NCBI GenBank assembly: GCA_023431185.1
Contig: JAEYXS010000023.1
Span: 9,203-73,202 of the forward strand
DNA length: 64,000 nt
Reading direction: 5' to 3'
DNA from: Verrucomicrobiota bacterium
Lineage (GTDB): Bacteria; Verrucomicrobiota; Verrucomicrobiia; Limisphaerales; JAEYXS01
The position numbers and the translations under genes are program-made. Shown here in pieces: positions 44,099 through 52,771 of this stretch (position 1 is its first letter; the number at the start of each line of letters is the position of its first letter). Under the pieces are notes generated by a model. It did not search any database. It saw nothing but the letters and a program-made list of their open reading frames with translations, and had not been told where the DNA came from.

Positions 44099-45598
44099 TC
44101 AGGCGGTTTCTTCGGCTTCGGCGAGTTTGCGGTAGAGGGTGGCCAGACTGACGCCGAGCAGCTCCGCCGCCTTCTCCTTGTCGTTGCCGGTGAAGGCCAG
44201 CACGCGTTGGAGATAAGCCACTTCCTGTTCGCGGAGGAAATTTTTCAGCGGGTTGAAGGCCCCTCCAGACATGTTTGGGGAGGCAGGTGAGGGAGCGGCA
44301 GTTGCCGGGCTGTTGACCGCAGGGCCCACGGTGCGGCCCGGGTAGAGGCTGGCTCCTTCAGGAACATTCACCTTGGCCAGATGGGCCTCATCGCGAATGT
44401 CTTCCGGCTCGTTGGCATCGCCCAGCTTGTGCAGGTGCGGCGGCAGGTCATCGAGCACGATGGTATCGCCTTCACAGAGGGCGGAGGCGCGTTCGATGGC
44501 GTTCTCCAGTTCGCGTACATTGCCCGGCCACGTATGGGCCATGATGGCGGACATGGCCTTGCGCGTGAGGCGCAGGACATTGCCCGTGCGCGGGGAAACT
44601 TTCTGCCGCAGGAAATGACCGACCAGCAACGGGATGTCATCGGTGCGCTCGCGCAAGCTGGGCAATTGGATGGAGATGACGTTCAGGCGGTAGTAGAGGT
44701 CTTCACGGAAAGTGCCGTCCTTGATCTTCTTTTCCAACGGCTCATTCGTCGCTGCGACAACGCGCACGTTCACATACACGGGCGCGTTATCACCCACGCG
44801 GCGGACTTCCTTCTCCTGCAAGACCCGCAACAGGCGGCTTTGCAAGGTGGGGGACATGGAGCCAATTTCGTCGAGGAAGATCGTGCCGCCATCCGCTTCC
44901 ATGAAGAGACCGACCTTGTCGTTGATCGCTCCGGTAAAGGCGCCCTTGCGATGGCCGAATAATTCGGACTCCAAAAGATTTTCCGGCAGGGCGCTGCAAT
45001 TGATGGGGATGAAGGGGGCGAACTGGCGGGTGCTGTTGAAGTGCAACGCGCGCGCGACGAGTTCCTTGCCCGTGCCGCTCTCGCCCAAAATGAGCACCGT
45101 ACTGTCCGTCGAGGCGACACGTTCCACCATCTTGAACACACCCTGCATCTTGTCCGAGTTGCCGATGATCTGGTTGAACTGGTACTTCTTCTTGAGCTGC
45201 TTGCGCAGATAGACGTTCTCGGAAATGGCCTGATTATAGGAAAGCGCACGTTGGATGCACAGGCGCAATTCGTCCAGTTTAAAGGGTTTCTCCAGATAAT
45301 CGTAAGCGCCCAGCTTCATCGCCTCCACGGCGGTATCGATGCTGCCGAAGCCGGTGATCATGATGACACTGGCGGGCGGATTCAGGGAGCGGGCTTTTTT
45401 CAGGATCTCCAGGCCATGGGCGCGGGTGTTGTCCAGATACAGGTCGGTGATGACCAGTTCCGGGGCCACTTCGGCGAGCGCCTCAAGGGCGGCGTTGCCG
45501 TTGGTGAAGGGGTGAACGTCGTGGCCTTCGGCACGGAGCATCTCCGTCACCATTTGGACCATCGTCATTTCGTCGTCAACCAGAAGCACTTTGGCCAT
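44099..45598 (-). CDS. Sigma-54-dependent response regulator (NtrC family)
   Basis: 499 aa. An N-terminal receiver domain (residues 1-120) has the phosphoacceptor D52 with acidic D8-D9 and K104. The central AAA+ domain has Walker A GESGTGKE (172-179), GAFTGA (219-224), which contacts sigma-54, and DGGTIFLDEIG. A C-terminal Fis-type helix-turn-helix (GNDKEKAAELLGVSLATLYRKL) binds DNA. It should activate sigma-54 promoters on phosphorylation. No histidine kinase is adjacent. A terminator at 45613-45645 separates it from the upstream gspF gene. Confidence 0.95.
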   Translation of the reverse strand: MAKVLLVDDEMTMVQMVTEMLRAEGHDVHPFTNGNAALEALAEVAPELVITDLYLDNTRAHGLEILKKARSLNPPASVIMITGFGSIDTAVEAMKLGAYDYLEKPFKLDELRLCIQRALSYNQAISENVYLRKQLKKKYQFNQIIGNSDKMQGVFKMVERVASTDSTVLILGESGTGKELVARALHFNSTRQFAPFIPINCSALPENLLESELFGHRKGAFTGAINDKVGLFMEADGGTIFLDEIGSMSPTLQSRLLRVLQEKEVRRVGDNAPVYVNVRVVAATNEPLEKKIKDGTFREDLYYRLNVISIQLPSLRERTDDIPLLVGHFLRQKVSPRTGNVLRLTRKAMSAIMAHTWPGNVRELENAIERASALCEGDTIVLDDLPPHLHKLGDANEPEDIRDEAHLAKVNVPEGASLYPGRTVGPAVNSPATAAPSPASPNMSGGAFNPLKNFLREQEVAYLQRVLAFTGNDKEKAAELLGVSLATLYRKLAEAEETA

Positions 45599-45612
45599 GC
45601 AAAAGCTACAGT

Positions 45613-45645
45613 AAAAAAGAAGGAACGGGCCAGCAAGCCCGTTCC
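45613..45645 (-). terminator. Terminator of the gspF gene
   Basis: On the minus strand GGAACGGGC (45645-45637), a 6-nt loop and GCCCGTTCC (45630-45622) form a perfect 9-bp stem, followed by TTCTTTTTTAC. It lies about 30 nt after the gspF stop. Confidence 0.85.
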
Positions 45646-45676
45646 TCTCGTTAATATCGTTGTTTTCCGGCCCGGC

Positions 45677-46888
45677 TTACTTGCCGGGGGGATTGATGAT
45701 TTCGCTCATCTTGAAGATGGGCATGAACATCGCGATCACCAAGCCGCCGATCAGCACCCCCAGCACCACGATGAGCAGAGGCTCGATCAGGGAGGTCAAA
45801 CCGGCCAAGATCACTTCAATCTCTTCATCCAGGAAGTCGGCCACGCGCTCCAGCATCTGGTCAATCTTACCGGTCTGCTCACCGGCCGTCATCATGCGGA
45901 TGATCATGACCGGGAAAATGGGGTGTTTGCCCAAGGCGGTGGAGATGCCCTCACCGCGCTCGATGTCAGAAGCGGCGGTACGGATGGCTTTCTCCATCTG
46001 CACATGGCCGGAGGTATTTGCCACGATGTTCAGCACTTCCAAGATCGGCACACCGGAACGGATCAGGGAGGCGAAAGTGCGGGTGAACCGGGCAAGCACG
46101 ATCTTGTGCGCAATGTGACCGAACACCGGCAACTTGATGCGGGTGCGGTCCCAGAAGGCGCGTCCCGGCGGGGTCTTGATATACCAGAACCAGCCATAAA
46201 CGATCGCCCCGACCGCGAGGCCGATGACCAGAAACCATTGCTTGATGAAATCGCTGAGGTCGATGACGAACTGCGTCGGGGCCGGCAGTTTCGCGCCGAA
46301 ACCGCTGAAGATCTCACCGAAGACCGGCACCACCTTTACCAGCAAGAACACCGTGATACTCACGGCCACCAAGCTCACGATGGTGGGATACATCATCGCC
46401 GACTTGATCTTCTTGTTCATGCGCTGGCGGTTTTCCAGGAACGTCGCCACGCGGGACAGAATCTCCGCCAGCAAACCGCCTTTTTCACCGGCGTCCACCA
46501 TGGAGACATAGAGGCGGTCAAAGGCCTTGGGATGCTTCTTGAGCGCTTCGGAAAAATTATCGCCGCCTTCCACCCGGTTGCAGACGTCCTTGATGATGTC
46601 GCGCATCACCTTGTTCGAGGTCTGCTCGGCCAGAGCCTGAAGAGATTGCACCATCGCCAGACCGGCATCGATCATGGTGGCGAGCTGACGGGTGAACATC
46701 ACCACGTCGGCCAGCCCCACCGAACCGCCCGCAGTTTTGCCTTTGCGGGTCTTCTCCGCGATGCTGATCACCAGCATGTTACGGTTCAGCAAGGCGGCGA
46801 TTGCCGCCTGCTCGGAAGACGCATCCAGACTGCTGCGGATCTCCCGGCCGCTGTTTGCATCACGCGCAACGTAGGTAAAGGAAGGCAT
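45677..46888 (-). CDS. Type II secretion/type IV pilus inner-membrane platform protein (GspF/PilC)
   Basis: 403 aa, family length. The start MPSFTYVARDANSGREIR is typical. Two related T2SSF domains follow, with the signature FTRQLATMIDAGLAMVQSLQ (about 69-88) and the second repeat near FARFTRTFASLIRSGVPILEV (about 270). Three membrane helices are seen near 170, 220 and the C-terminus (LLIVVLGVLIGGLVIAMFMPI). It recruits the ATPase and anchors the pseudopilus. No other gsp/pil gene is here, so the system is scattered. Divergent from efp. Confidence 0.9.
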   Translation of the reverse strand: MPSFTYVARDANSGREIRSSLDASSEQAAIAALLNRNMLVISIAEKTRKGKTAGGSVGLADVVMFTRQLATMIDAGLAMVQSLQALAEQTSNKVMRDIIKDVCNRVEGGDNFSEALKKHPKAFDRLYVSMVDAGEKGGLLAEILSRVATFLENRQRMNKKIKSAMMYPTIVSLVAVSITVFLLVKVVPVFGEIFSGFGAKLPAPTQFVIDLSDFIKQWFLVIGLAVGAIVYGWFWYIKTPPGRAFWDRTRIKLPVFGHIAHKIVLARFTRTFASLIRSGVPILEVLNIVANTSGHVQMEKAIRTAASDIERGEGISTALGKHPIFPVMIIRMMTAGEQTGKIDQMLERVADFLDEEIEVILAGLTSLIEPLLIVVLGVLIGGLVIAMFMPIFKMSEIINPPGK

Positions 46889-47072
46889 AATTCTCAGGCT
46901 GGTAAATAGCAACAATGAGACCAGTTTGCAAGCATTTGCGCAGCTTGACTTTGCCGCCAAAGTTACCAGCTTGCATTTACCCGTGCTAATGGTCCCGTAA
47001 GGCCCATTAAACTACCCCCGGCCCGGAACCTCAAGAGCCAACTTCACTCTTCGAAACACCCCTAAAAGGGGC

Positions 47073-47100
47073 TTGCAATCCACTTTTCCTTGGCTACTGT
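47073..47100 (+). promoter_or_regulatory. Possible sigma-70 promoter of efp
   Basis: TTGCAA (47073-47078) and TACTGT (47095-47100) are separated by 16 nt, giving a start about 50 nt before efp. The match is moderate and no Shine-Dalgarno is seen at the gene. Confidence 0.3.
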
Positions 47101-47155
47101 CCTCCCTCCGCTCGGATACCGGGCATAAATTTTAACCGTTTTTTAGCGACCGATT

Positions 47156-47716
47156 ATGGCAACAACTTCGACCGACCTGCGTAAGGGCATGGCGATTAAT
47201 TACAACGGTGACGTGTGCGTCATCCTGGATTTCACCCACCGCACGCCCGGCAATCTCCGCGCCTTCGTGCAAGCCACGCTTCGCAGCGTCCGGACGGGCA
47301 AGACCTCGGAAGTCCGCTTCAGCACCTCGGAACGCCTCGAAATCGTCCCGATGATGACCACGAAGATGGAATTCAGCTACAAAGACGGCCAAGACTTCGT
47401 GTTCACCGACCCGGAAACCTACGAGACGGTGACCCTCACTCCAGAAGTGGTCGGTGATGCCGCGAAGTACCTCGTCGAGAACGGCGTGGCCACCGTTACC
47501 TTCGTGGAGGAAAAAGCTGTCTCCGTGGAGCTGCCCTCCGCCGTCATCTTGACGGTCACCGACGCGCCGGAAGGCGTGCGTGGTGACTCGGCAAACAACG
47601 TGCAGAAGACCATCACCCTGGAAACGGGCATCACCGTTCAGGCCCCGCTCTTCATCAAGACGGGCGAGAAGCTGAAGATCGATACCCGCACGGGCAAATA
47701 CATGGAACGCGCCTGA
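47156..47716 (+). CDS. efp: Elongation factor P
   Basis: 186 aa, the three-domain EF-P fold (KOW-like 1-65, OB 66-130, C-terminal 131-186 with GDSANNVQKTITLETG). It relieves ribosome stalling at polyproline. The tip loop of domain I reads HRTPGNLRAF: N33 takes the place of the Lys (K34 in E. coli) that is normally lysylated, so that modification by EpmA is unlikely; R29 or R35 might serve instead. No modification gene is seen here. Single gene with its own terminator. Confidence 0.95.
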   Translation: MATTSTDLRKGMAINYNGDVCVILDFTHRTPGNLRAFVQATLRSVRTGKTSEVRFSTSERLEIVPMMTTKMEFSYKDGQDFVFTDPETYETVTLTPEVVGDAAKYLVENGVATVTFVEEKAVSVELPSAVILTVTDAPEGVRGDSANNVQKTITLETGITVQAPLFIKTGEKLKIDTRTGKYMERA

Positions 47717-47740
47717 GCGTTGCCGGGAATCACTTTCAAA

Positions 47741-47766
47741 AGCCCGCCCATCCGGCGGGCTTTTTT
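47741..47766 (+). terminator. Terminator of efp, possibly bidirectional
   Basis: AGCCCGCC (47741-47748), a 5-nt loop and GGCGGGCT (47754-47761), then TTTTTT. AAA precedes the stem, so it may also end the converging minus-strand gene. Confidence 0.88.
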
Positions 47767-47770
47767 ATGC

Positions 47771-49432
47771 TCAACCGCGCTCATACAGCCGGCGCAGTTC
47801 TTCCGGCGATTTCCCCAGCTGATACAGGAACGTCACCCGCCACATCAGCCAGTAGGTGCGCAGGACGCCGAACTGATGAAATCGCCGCGCGGACGTCGAC
47901 ACAGTCGCCGGGGCCAGGGCGATGCGGCCCACACGTCTTAACCGGCGGCACAGCTCAAACTCTTCCATCAGCGGTTGTATGGGAAAACCGCCCGCCGCCT
48001 GCAAGGCCTCGCGCCGTGCGAAGATGGCCTGGTCACCCAGCACGCGGCGGGTGAGTTGCAGCCGCGTCCAGCACCGCCAGCGGGAACCGCGCATCAGCCA
48101 GTGCGGGTCACGGAATTGTTTCCAACAGCCGCCGCCCGCCACCGTCGGATCATGCAGACAGCGTAATACTGCCTCACACGTGGCGGCATCCAGCCAGGTA
48201 TCGGCATGCAGGAACAGCAGGACATCGCTGGTCGCGGTCTCTGCGCCCGCATGAAGTTGCTTGCCGCGGCCCCGCTCGCTGCTCACCACCCGGCAATCAT
48301 GGGCGTGGGCGATCTTAACCGTATCATCCGTGCTGCCGCCATCCGCCACGATGATCTCCGTGACGCCGGGGCATTGCTTGAGTGCGGCCAAAGTGGACGG
48401 CAGCGCTTGAGCCTCATTCAACGCCGGGATGATGATCGACAAACTTTTTGGAGCGGTTTGGGCTGCCACCCGTTTCATGCGCTGGCGTTCGCGCAGGAAG
48501 GAAACCCCACCTGCCAGCGCCCATACCACATACACCAGCAACGTGAGCATGGAGGCGGCGACGGCTTCCGCAGAATCCACCCCGTAGAGTCCGAACAATA
48601 TCATCGCCGCACCCTCACGCACCCCGGCCCCGGCGATGGTCACCGGCATGGTGGCCGCGAAGCCGATGGCGGGGAATGTCCAGGCGAGTTTGAGCCAGGG
48701 GATGGGTTCACTGGCGACGGCCTGAAGACAGGAGGCCATCACCCCGCAGAAGCAGACTTGCAGGAGAAAACCGAAAAGCAGCCCGCGCCAGGCCGCTCCC
48801 GGGGCGCGACGCAATTGCCGCACGGCTTCTGCCAGCGAACTGGCGGTGCGGCCCAGAAAGGATTCCCGCTTGCGGCGCTTCCACCACCACACCAGCAGTC
48901 CCACCGCGGCCAACCCGCACAACACCCACGGCCAGGCGGGCCATTTCATGGCGAACCGGTTCAATTGCTCGCCCCCATCCGCCAGCAAGGCGAGGGCGAT
49001 GCCGCCCAAGGCCAGAAAGACCGAGCCCCCCACGCCGAGCAGACGATCCAAGAACGAGGCCGCAACAACATTTGGCAGCGGTTGTTTGAACCAGCGCGCA
49101 TACAGGCCCGTCTTGATGAGATCACCACCGGCGGGACCGAGCAGAAGGGCATTGAAGAAATTGCCGATGAAGGCGAAACGAAAACTTGCCCCCAGATGCA
49201 CCACCACCCCGGTGGCTTTCAGCATCCCATGCCACCGGAGGGCGGCAAAGAGGGTGGCCAAGGCGAAGAAACCAAAGGCCAGGATCAACCAGCCGGGTTT
49301 GGTCGTTCGCAGCACCTGGGCGAGCTCCCCCGCATCGAGCCGCCGCACGACGAGCCACAGCACGATGAGGGACACCCCCAGGCCGATCAGGCGTTGGGTG
49401 ATGACCACAGGTGTGGCGGGCGTTTTCTGCAC
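47771..49432 (-). CDS. Fusion of a lysylphosphatidylglycerol synthase-type membrane domain with a TIGR04283-type glycosyltransferase
   Basis: 553 aa. Residues 1-310 form the polytopic UPF0104/LPG_synthase_TM domain (GNFFNALLLGPAGGDLIKTG near 91, DRLLGVGGSVFLALGG near 129). Residues 325-553 are a GT2-type transferase of the TIGR04283 group: SIIIPALNEAQALPSTLAAL, VADGGSTDDT, LLFLHADTWL and GGGCWKQFRD, with the family end LMWRVTFLYQLGKSPEEL. The two are usually separate genes. A lipid-linked sugar transfer is the likely role; substrate unknown. GTG start. Converges with efp; upstream it diverges from the small membrane gene. Confidence 0.88.
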   Translation of the reverse strand: MQKTPATPVVITQRLIGLGVSLIVLWLVVRRLDAGELAQVLRTTKPGWLILAFGFFALATLFAALRWHGMLKATGVVVHLGASFRFAFIGNFFNALLLGPAGGDLIKTGLYARWFKQPLPNVVAASFLDRLLGVGGSVFLALGGIALALLADGGEQLNRFAMKWPAWPWVLCGLAAVGLLVWWWKRRKRESFLGRTASSLAEAVRQLRRAPGAAWRGLLFGFLLQVCFCGVMASCLQAVASEPIPWLKLAWTFPAIGFAATMPVTIAGAGVREGAAMILFGLYGVDSAEAVAASMLTLLVYVVWALAGGVSFLRERQRMKRVAAQTAPKSLSIIIPALNEAQALPSTLAALKQCPGVTEIIVADGGSTDDTVKIAHAHDCRVVSSERGRGKQLHAGAETATSDVLLFLHADTWLDAATCEAVLRCLHDPTVAGGGCWKQFRDPHWLMRGSRWRCWTRLQLTRRVLGDQAIFARREALQAAGGFPIQPLMEEFELCRRLRRVGRIALAPATVSTSARRFHQFGVLRTYWLMWRVTFLYQLGKSPEELRRLYERG

Positions 49433-49462
49433 GATGCCGGGAGCTTAAGAGGCGGAGCCGAA

Positions 49463-49585
49463 ATGGGAAGATTTCTGTTGATGGCACTTCTGGTGTATCC
49501 ACCGTGGCTTGCTTCATTTTTGGTCCTGGTTTACTTTTCGTTGCGTTACCAACCAATCCAAGCGGACCAACCTATCCCCATATGA
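49463..49585 (+). CDS. Possible small membrane protein coupled to the CBM-like gene
   Basis: 40 aa, mostly one hydrophobic helix (MALLVYPPWLASFLVLVYF, residues 7-25). A GGAG lies 5 nt before its ATG. Its stop overlaps the next ATG (ATATGA), while that gene has no Shine-Dalgarno of its own, so coupled translation is plausible. Could be chance; no homologue known to me. Confidence 0.4.
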   Translation: MGRFLLMALLVYPPWLASFLVLVYFSLRYQPIQADQPIPI

Positions 49586-50058
49586 AGCGTTTTCTGAAAA
49601 CAACCCTGGCCCTGCTCGTGTTATGCCTGGCTGCTTCCAGCCAGGCAGCCGATGCCCAGAAACTGGAACTCAAGGACGGCCAAGTGAAGACCGGCGAAGG
49701 CGTCAGTGCCGATCTCGCCGGCTATGACGAGAATGAAGGCCGCATTTTCTTCTATGCCCCCGGTGCCGCAGAGTGGACCTTCAAGGTCGAAGCGGAAGGC
49801 GAATACACGCTGACGGTCAAAGCCTCCTGCGATGCCGCCCAGAACGAGAACGCCAAGTTCAAACTGACCATCAACGGCAAGGTGGATGAAAAAGAGACCA
49901 CGCTCAAGAACACCGAGGCTGAAGACGTCACGTTGACCATCAAGCTCAAGGCCGGGGAGAACAAACTCAGCATCGCCTTCACCAATGATGTGTACAAGGA
50001 AGGCGAATATGACCGGAACATGTACATCCATGCCGTCTCGGTGAAGGCCAGAAAGTAA
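49582..50058 (+). CDS. Secreted calcium-dependent carbohydrate-binding-like protein
   Basis: 158 aa with a signal peptide (MKRFLKTTLALLVLCLAASSQAA). The rest is one beta-sandwich domain like the Ca-dependent xylan-binding modules (CBM36/60 type): EGEYTLTVKASCDA, LKAGENKLSIAFTND and EGEYDRNMYIHAVSV, where the DRN and acidic residues are the likely calcium/ligand site. No catalytic domain is attached. It lies at the head of the exopolysaccharide cluster and may bind the polymer. Start chosen for the signal peptide. Confidence 0.72.
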   Translation: MKRFLKTTLALLVLCLAASSQAADAQKLELKDGQVKTGEGVSADLAGYDENEGRIFFYAPGAAEWTFKVEAEGEYTLTVKASCDAAQNENAKFKLTINGKVDEKETTLKNTEAEDVTLTIKLKAGENKLSIAFTNDVYKEGEYDRNMYIHAVSVKARK

Positions 50059-50185
50059 AGGCATACACTTCCAAGTTCCCATCCTTCGATATCTGGCAGG
50101 GGCGTGGCACCGGCCAGATTTTTGGTCGCCATCACTTTGCTGGACGGCGGCCGCGTTTCCATTGAAACTGCCCCTACAGCGGCAC

Positions 50186-51313
50186 ATGAGCAGACCGGCC
50201 AAAATTCTCTGGATTTCCTGTGTGGGCGAGAAGGGTGGGGCGGAGGTTTACATGAACAACCTCCTGCGCCGGCTGGACCGCACCCGCTTCGAGCCGCATG
50301 TGGCCTTGCTGCGGCCCGGGCCGCTGGCCCAGGAGTTGCGGGCCATGGATGTCCGTGTGCATGAGTTCAAGGCACACCGCATGCGTGAACTCGGCGCGGT
50401 GATAAGCACCATAAAGCAGTTGACGGAATTGATCCGCCGCGAGGGCATTGACCTGGTTCACAGCAATGGTTTCCGCGCGCATGTGTATGGCGGTCTGGCC
50501 GCGTGGCGGGCGGAAGTCCCGGAATGCTGGCTGGTGCACACGGCCGAAGCGCCCCACTGGAGCACCCTGGCCATCCAATGCATCCCGACCACGCATGTGC
50601 AGGGTAACTGCCATCGGACGGTGGATTACTTTGTGGAGCACGGTTTTCCCACCACCCTCATGTGGCCCAGCGTGGATCTGGAGCAACTTCAGCAGCAGAC
50701 GTCACGCGCGGAACTGGCGCAGAAATTCTCCCTCCCGGCGGATACGCGCTGGCTGGTGATGGCCGCCCGTTTGCAGCGCTACAAAGGGCACGCGCATTTT
50801 CTGCAAGCACTGGCGATCCTGCCGGACGATGTGCAGGGTGTCATTCTCGGGGGCAGCCTCTTCGGCATGGAGCCGGAATACCGGATGGAGCTGGAAGCGC
50901 TCGCCGGGCAACTCGGCGTGCGCGAGCGTGTCCGTTTCACCGGTTTCGTGACGGATGAGGAATTGCATGGTTTTCTGGCCCATGCCGAACTGGTGGTACA
51001 CCCTGCGTTGGATGAAGATTTCGGTCTGTCGGTGGCCGAGGCCCAGGCCTTGGGCCGGCCGGTTGTCGCCTTTGCCGCCCACGGACCGGCGGCGATCATC
51101 GAGGATGAAGTGACCGGCAAACTTGTGCCGGTCGGCGATCAACGCGGGCTGGAGTGGGCCTTGGAGCGGGCGCTGGATTCTCCCCAGCGGCTCCAGTCCT
51201 GGGGGGCGGCCGCCCGCCAACGGGCCCAGGCGCGCTTCTCGGCAGCGGCGGCGGTGGCGCAATTGCAGGCGATTTACGCGGCTTGTCTCCGGCCGTCTTC
51301 GGCCGCACAATAG
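50186..51313 (+). CDS. Glycosyltransferase family 4
   Basis: 375 aa, GT-B fold. The N-terminal half has KILWISCVGEKGGAEVYMNN (nucleotide/acceptor loop GGAE), and the C-terminal half has the retaining GT4 signature HPALDEDFGLSVAEAQALGRPVVAF with the E-x7-E spacing (about 271-295). It transfers a sugar onto a lipid-linked intermediate; sugar unknown. A TTG eight codons upstream (50162) is a possible start. Six nucleotides separate it from the polymerase gene. Confidence 0.88.
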   Translation: MSRPAKILWISCVGEKGGAEVYMNNLLRRLDRTRFEPHVALLRPGPLAQELRAMDVRVHEFKAHRMRELGAVISTIKQLTELIRREGIDLVHSNGFRAHVYGGLAAWRAEVPECWLVHTAEAPHWSTLAIQCIPTTHVQGNCHRTVDYFVEHGFPTTLMWPSVDLEQLQQQTSRAELAQKFSLPADTRWLVMAARLQRYKGHAHFLQALAILPDDVQGVILGGSLFGMEPEYRMELEALAGQLGVRERVRFTGFVTDEELHGFLAHAELVVHPALDEDFGLSVAEAQALGRPVVAFAAHGPAAIIEDEVTGKLVPVGDQRGLEWALERALDSPQRLQSWGAAARQRAQARFSAAAAVAQLQAIYAACLRPSSAAQ

Positions 51314-51319
51314 CGTGGC

Positions 51320-52771
51320 ATGGGTCAGCGCAGCCAAACCGAATCCTCCCGCTTCCGTTACCGGAAGAAGGCACCTGCTCTGGAGGCCGGCTTGTCACTC
51401 AAGGAGCGCCTGCTCGCGCTGGTGCACTCGAACCCTTTCGTGAACACCATCGTGGCGCTGGCCATCACGGTGGGTTTCTTCCACGGCTGGCTGAAGATCC
51501 GGTTTCCCAGCCCGGCCACCACGTTCCTTTTTGATGCACTCCTCTGCCTGGCCCTGGTGCTGGTCTGGTTCCAGCAAAAGCGGCACGACGGCTTCATCCC
51601 TAAAGGTCCGGTCGGCGAGGCATTGAAAATCTTTTACGCCGTTTGCTGTCTCTACCTGCTGCTCCCCCTGGGCGTGCCCAAGCTCATCAGTCTCGCTGCC
51701 ATGCGCGGCTGGTGTTTCGCCACCCTGATGTTCAGCCTGGGCTATCAACTGACCAAATCCATCAACCAGGTGAAGAGTTACTTTTATGTGCTGATCGCGC
51801 TCGGTCTCATCACGGCCGGCTATGGTCTGCAGCAAACCCCGCAGGAGGTGGAACACGAGATGGAGGAGAACGCGCTCTTTGCCGAGCGATACCAGAACAC
51901 CTACTATCATACCAGCAAGGGCCGCCAGTTGCGCATCTTTTCCACGTTCGTCTCCTCGGGCGCCTTTGCCGGCACCATGGCCTATGTGGCCATCTTTGCC
52001 CTCGCCCTGGCCACGGATAAAAAAACGGGCAAGCGGGAACGCATCATTTTGTTTCTGATCACTTTTCCGATCGCGTATGCGATGCTGAAGAGCGGTGCCC
52101 GGAGCGCGCTGATCAGCTTCGGGGTCGGCTTCGCGGTCATTGCCTGGTACCGGCGAAATTTCCTCAACCTGGTCATGTTGCCGGTCGCGGTCGCCCTCGC
52201 CATCAAACTGGTGGCGGTCTCCACCGGCGGCTCCGCTGGTGAACGGTTTCAGAGCATTCTCAAATTCGATGAAGTGTTCGGCCGCATCAGCATCCCTACC
52301 AAGGTGGGCTGGAACTATATGAGTGACGGCAACTGGTTTGGCGGGGGATTGGGCCGCAGCGGCCATAGTGTTCCCATGTTCCTGGCCACCCGCGTGGATT
52401 TCCGCGGCTACGAATCGGCGGATGGAGATCTGGGCCGCTTGATGATCGAGATGGGGGTGATCGGCCTGATCGCCTTCGGCATCCTGATGTATCGTTGCCT
52501 GAAACTGGTCTATGACAGTCTGGAAGAACTCCGCGAAACCGAAGTCTCCACGGTCGGGCTGGCCAGTGGCGGTTGCGTGGTCATGGCCATCATCTCCATC
52601 CCCTCCGGTTCACCTTTCCTGGGCATCCCCATGGGGGCGCTGGTGTGGTTCTTTGTCGGCACCTTGCAGAAGCTCACGGATGAATACCGGCTCGGCACTT
52701 TGGCGGGGGTGACCGCCAAGCCCGAAACGGCCCCGGCCGTGCAGAAACACTTCCGCTACCGCCGGACTTGA
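51320..52771 (+). CDS. O-antigen ligase/polymerase-type membrane protein (Wzy-like)
   Basis: 483 aa with about ten membrane helices. A periplasmic loop in the Wzy_C region (TGGSAGERFQSILKFDEVFG and NWFGGGLGRSGHS) and the following MIEMGVIGLIAFG match the ligase/polymerase superfamily. It should join repeat units or ligate a polymer on the outer side of the membrane. The stop overlaps the next start by 1 nt (TGATG), so it is part of the operon. Polymerase versus ligase cannot be told from sequence. Confidence 0.85.
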   Translation: MGQRSQTESSRFRYRKKAPALEAGLSLKERLLALVHSNPFVNTIVALAITVGFFHGWLKIRFPSPATTFLFDALLCLALVLVWFQQKRHDGFIPKGPVGEALKIFYAVCCLYLLLPLGVPKLISLAAMRGWCFATLMFSLGYQLTKSINQVKSYFYVLIALGLITAGYGLQQTPQEVEHEMEENALFAERYQNTYYHTSKGRQLRIFSTFVSSGAFAGTMAYVAIFALALATDKKTGKRERIILFLITFPIAYAMLKSGARSALISFGVGFAVIAWYRRNFLNLVMLPVAVALAIKLVAVSTGGSAGERFQSILKFDEVFGRISIPTKVGWNYMSDGNWFGGGLGRSGHSVPMFLATRVDFRGYESADGDLGRLMIEMGVIGLIAFGILMYRCLKLVYDSLEELRETEVSTVGLASGGCVVMAIISIPSGSPFLGIPMGALVWFFVGTLQKLTDEYRLGTLAGVTAKPETAPAVQKHFRYRRT

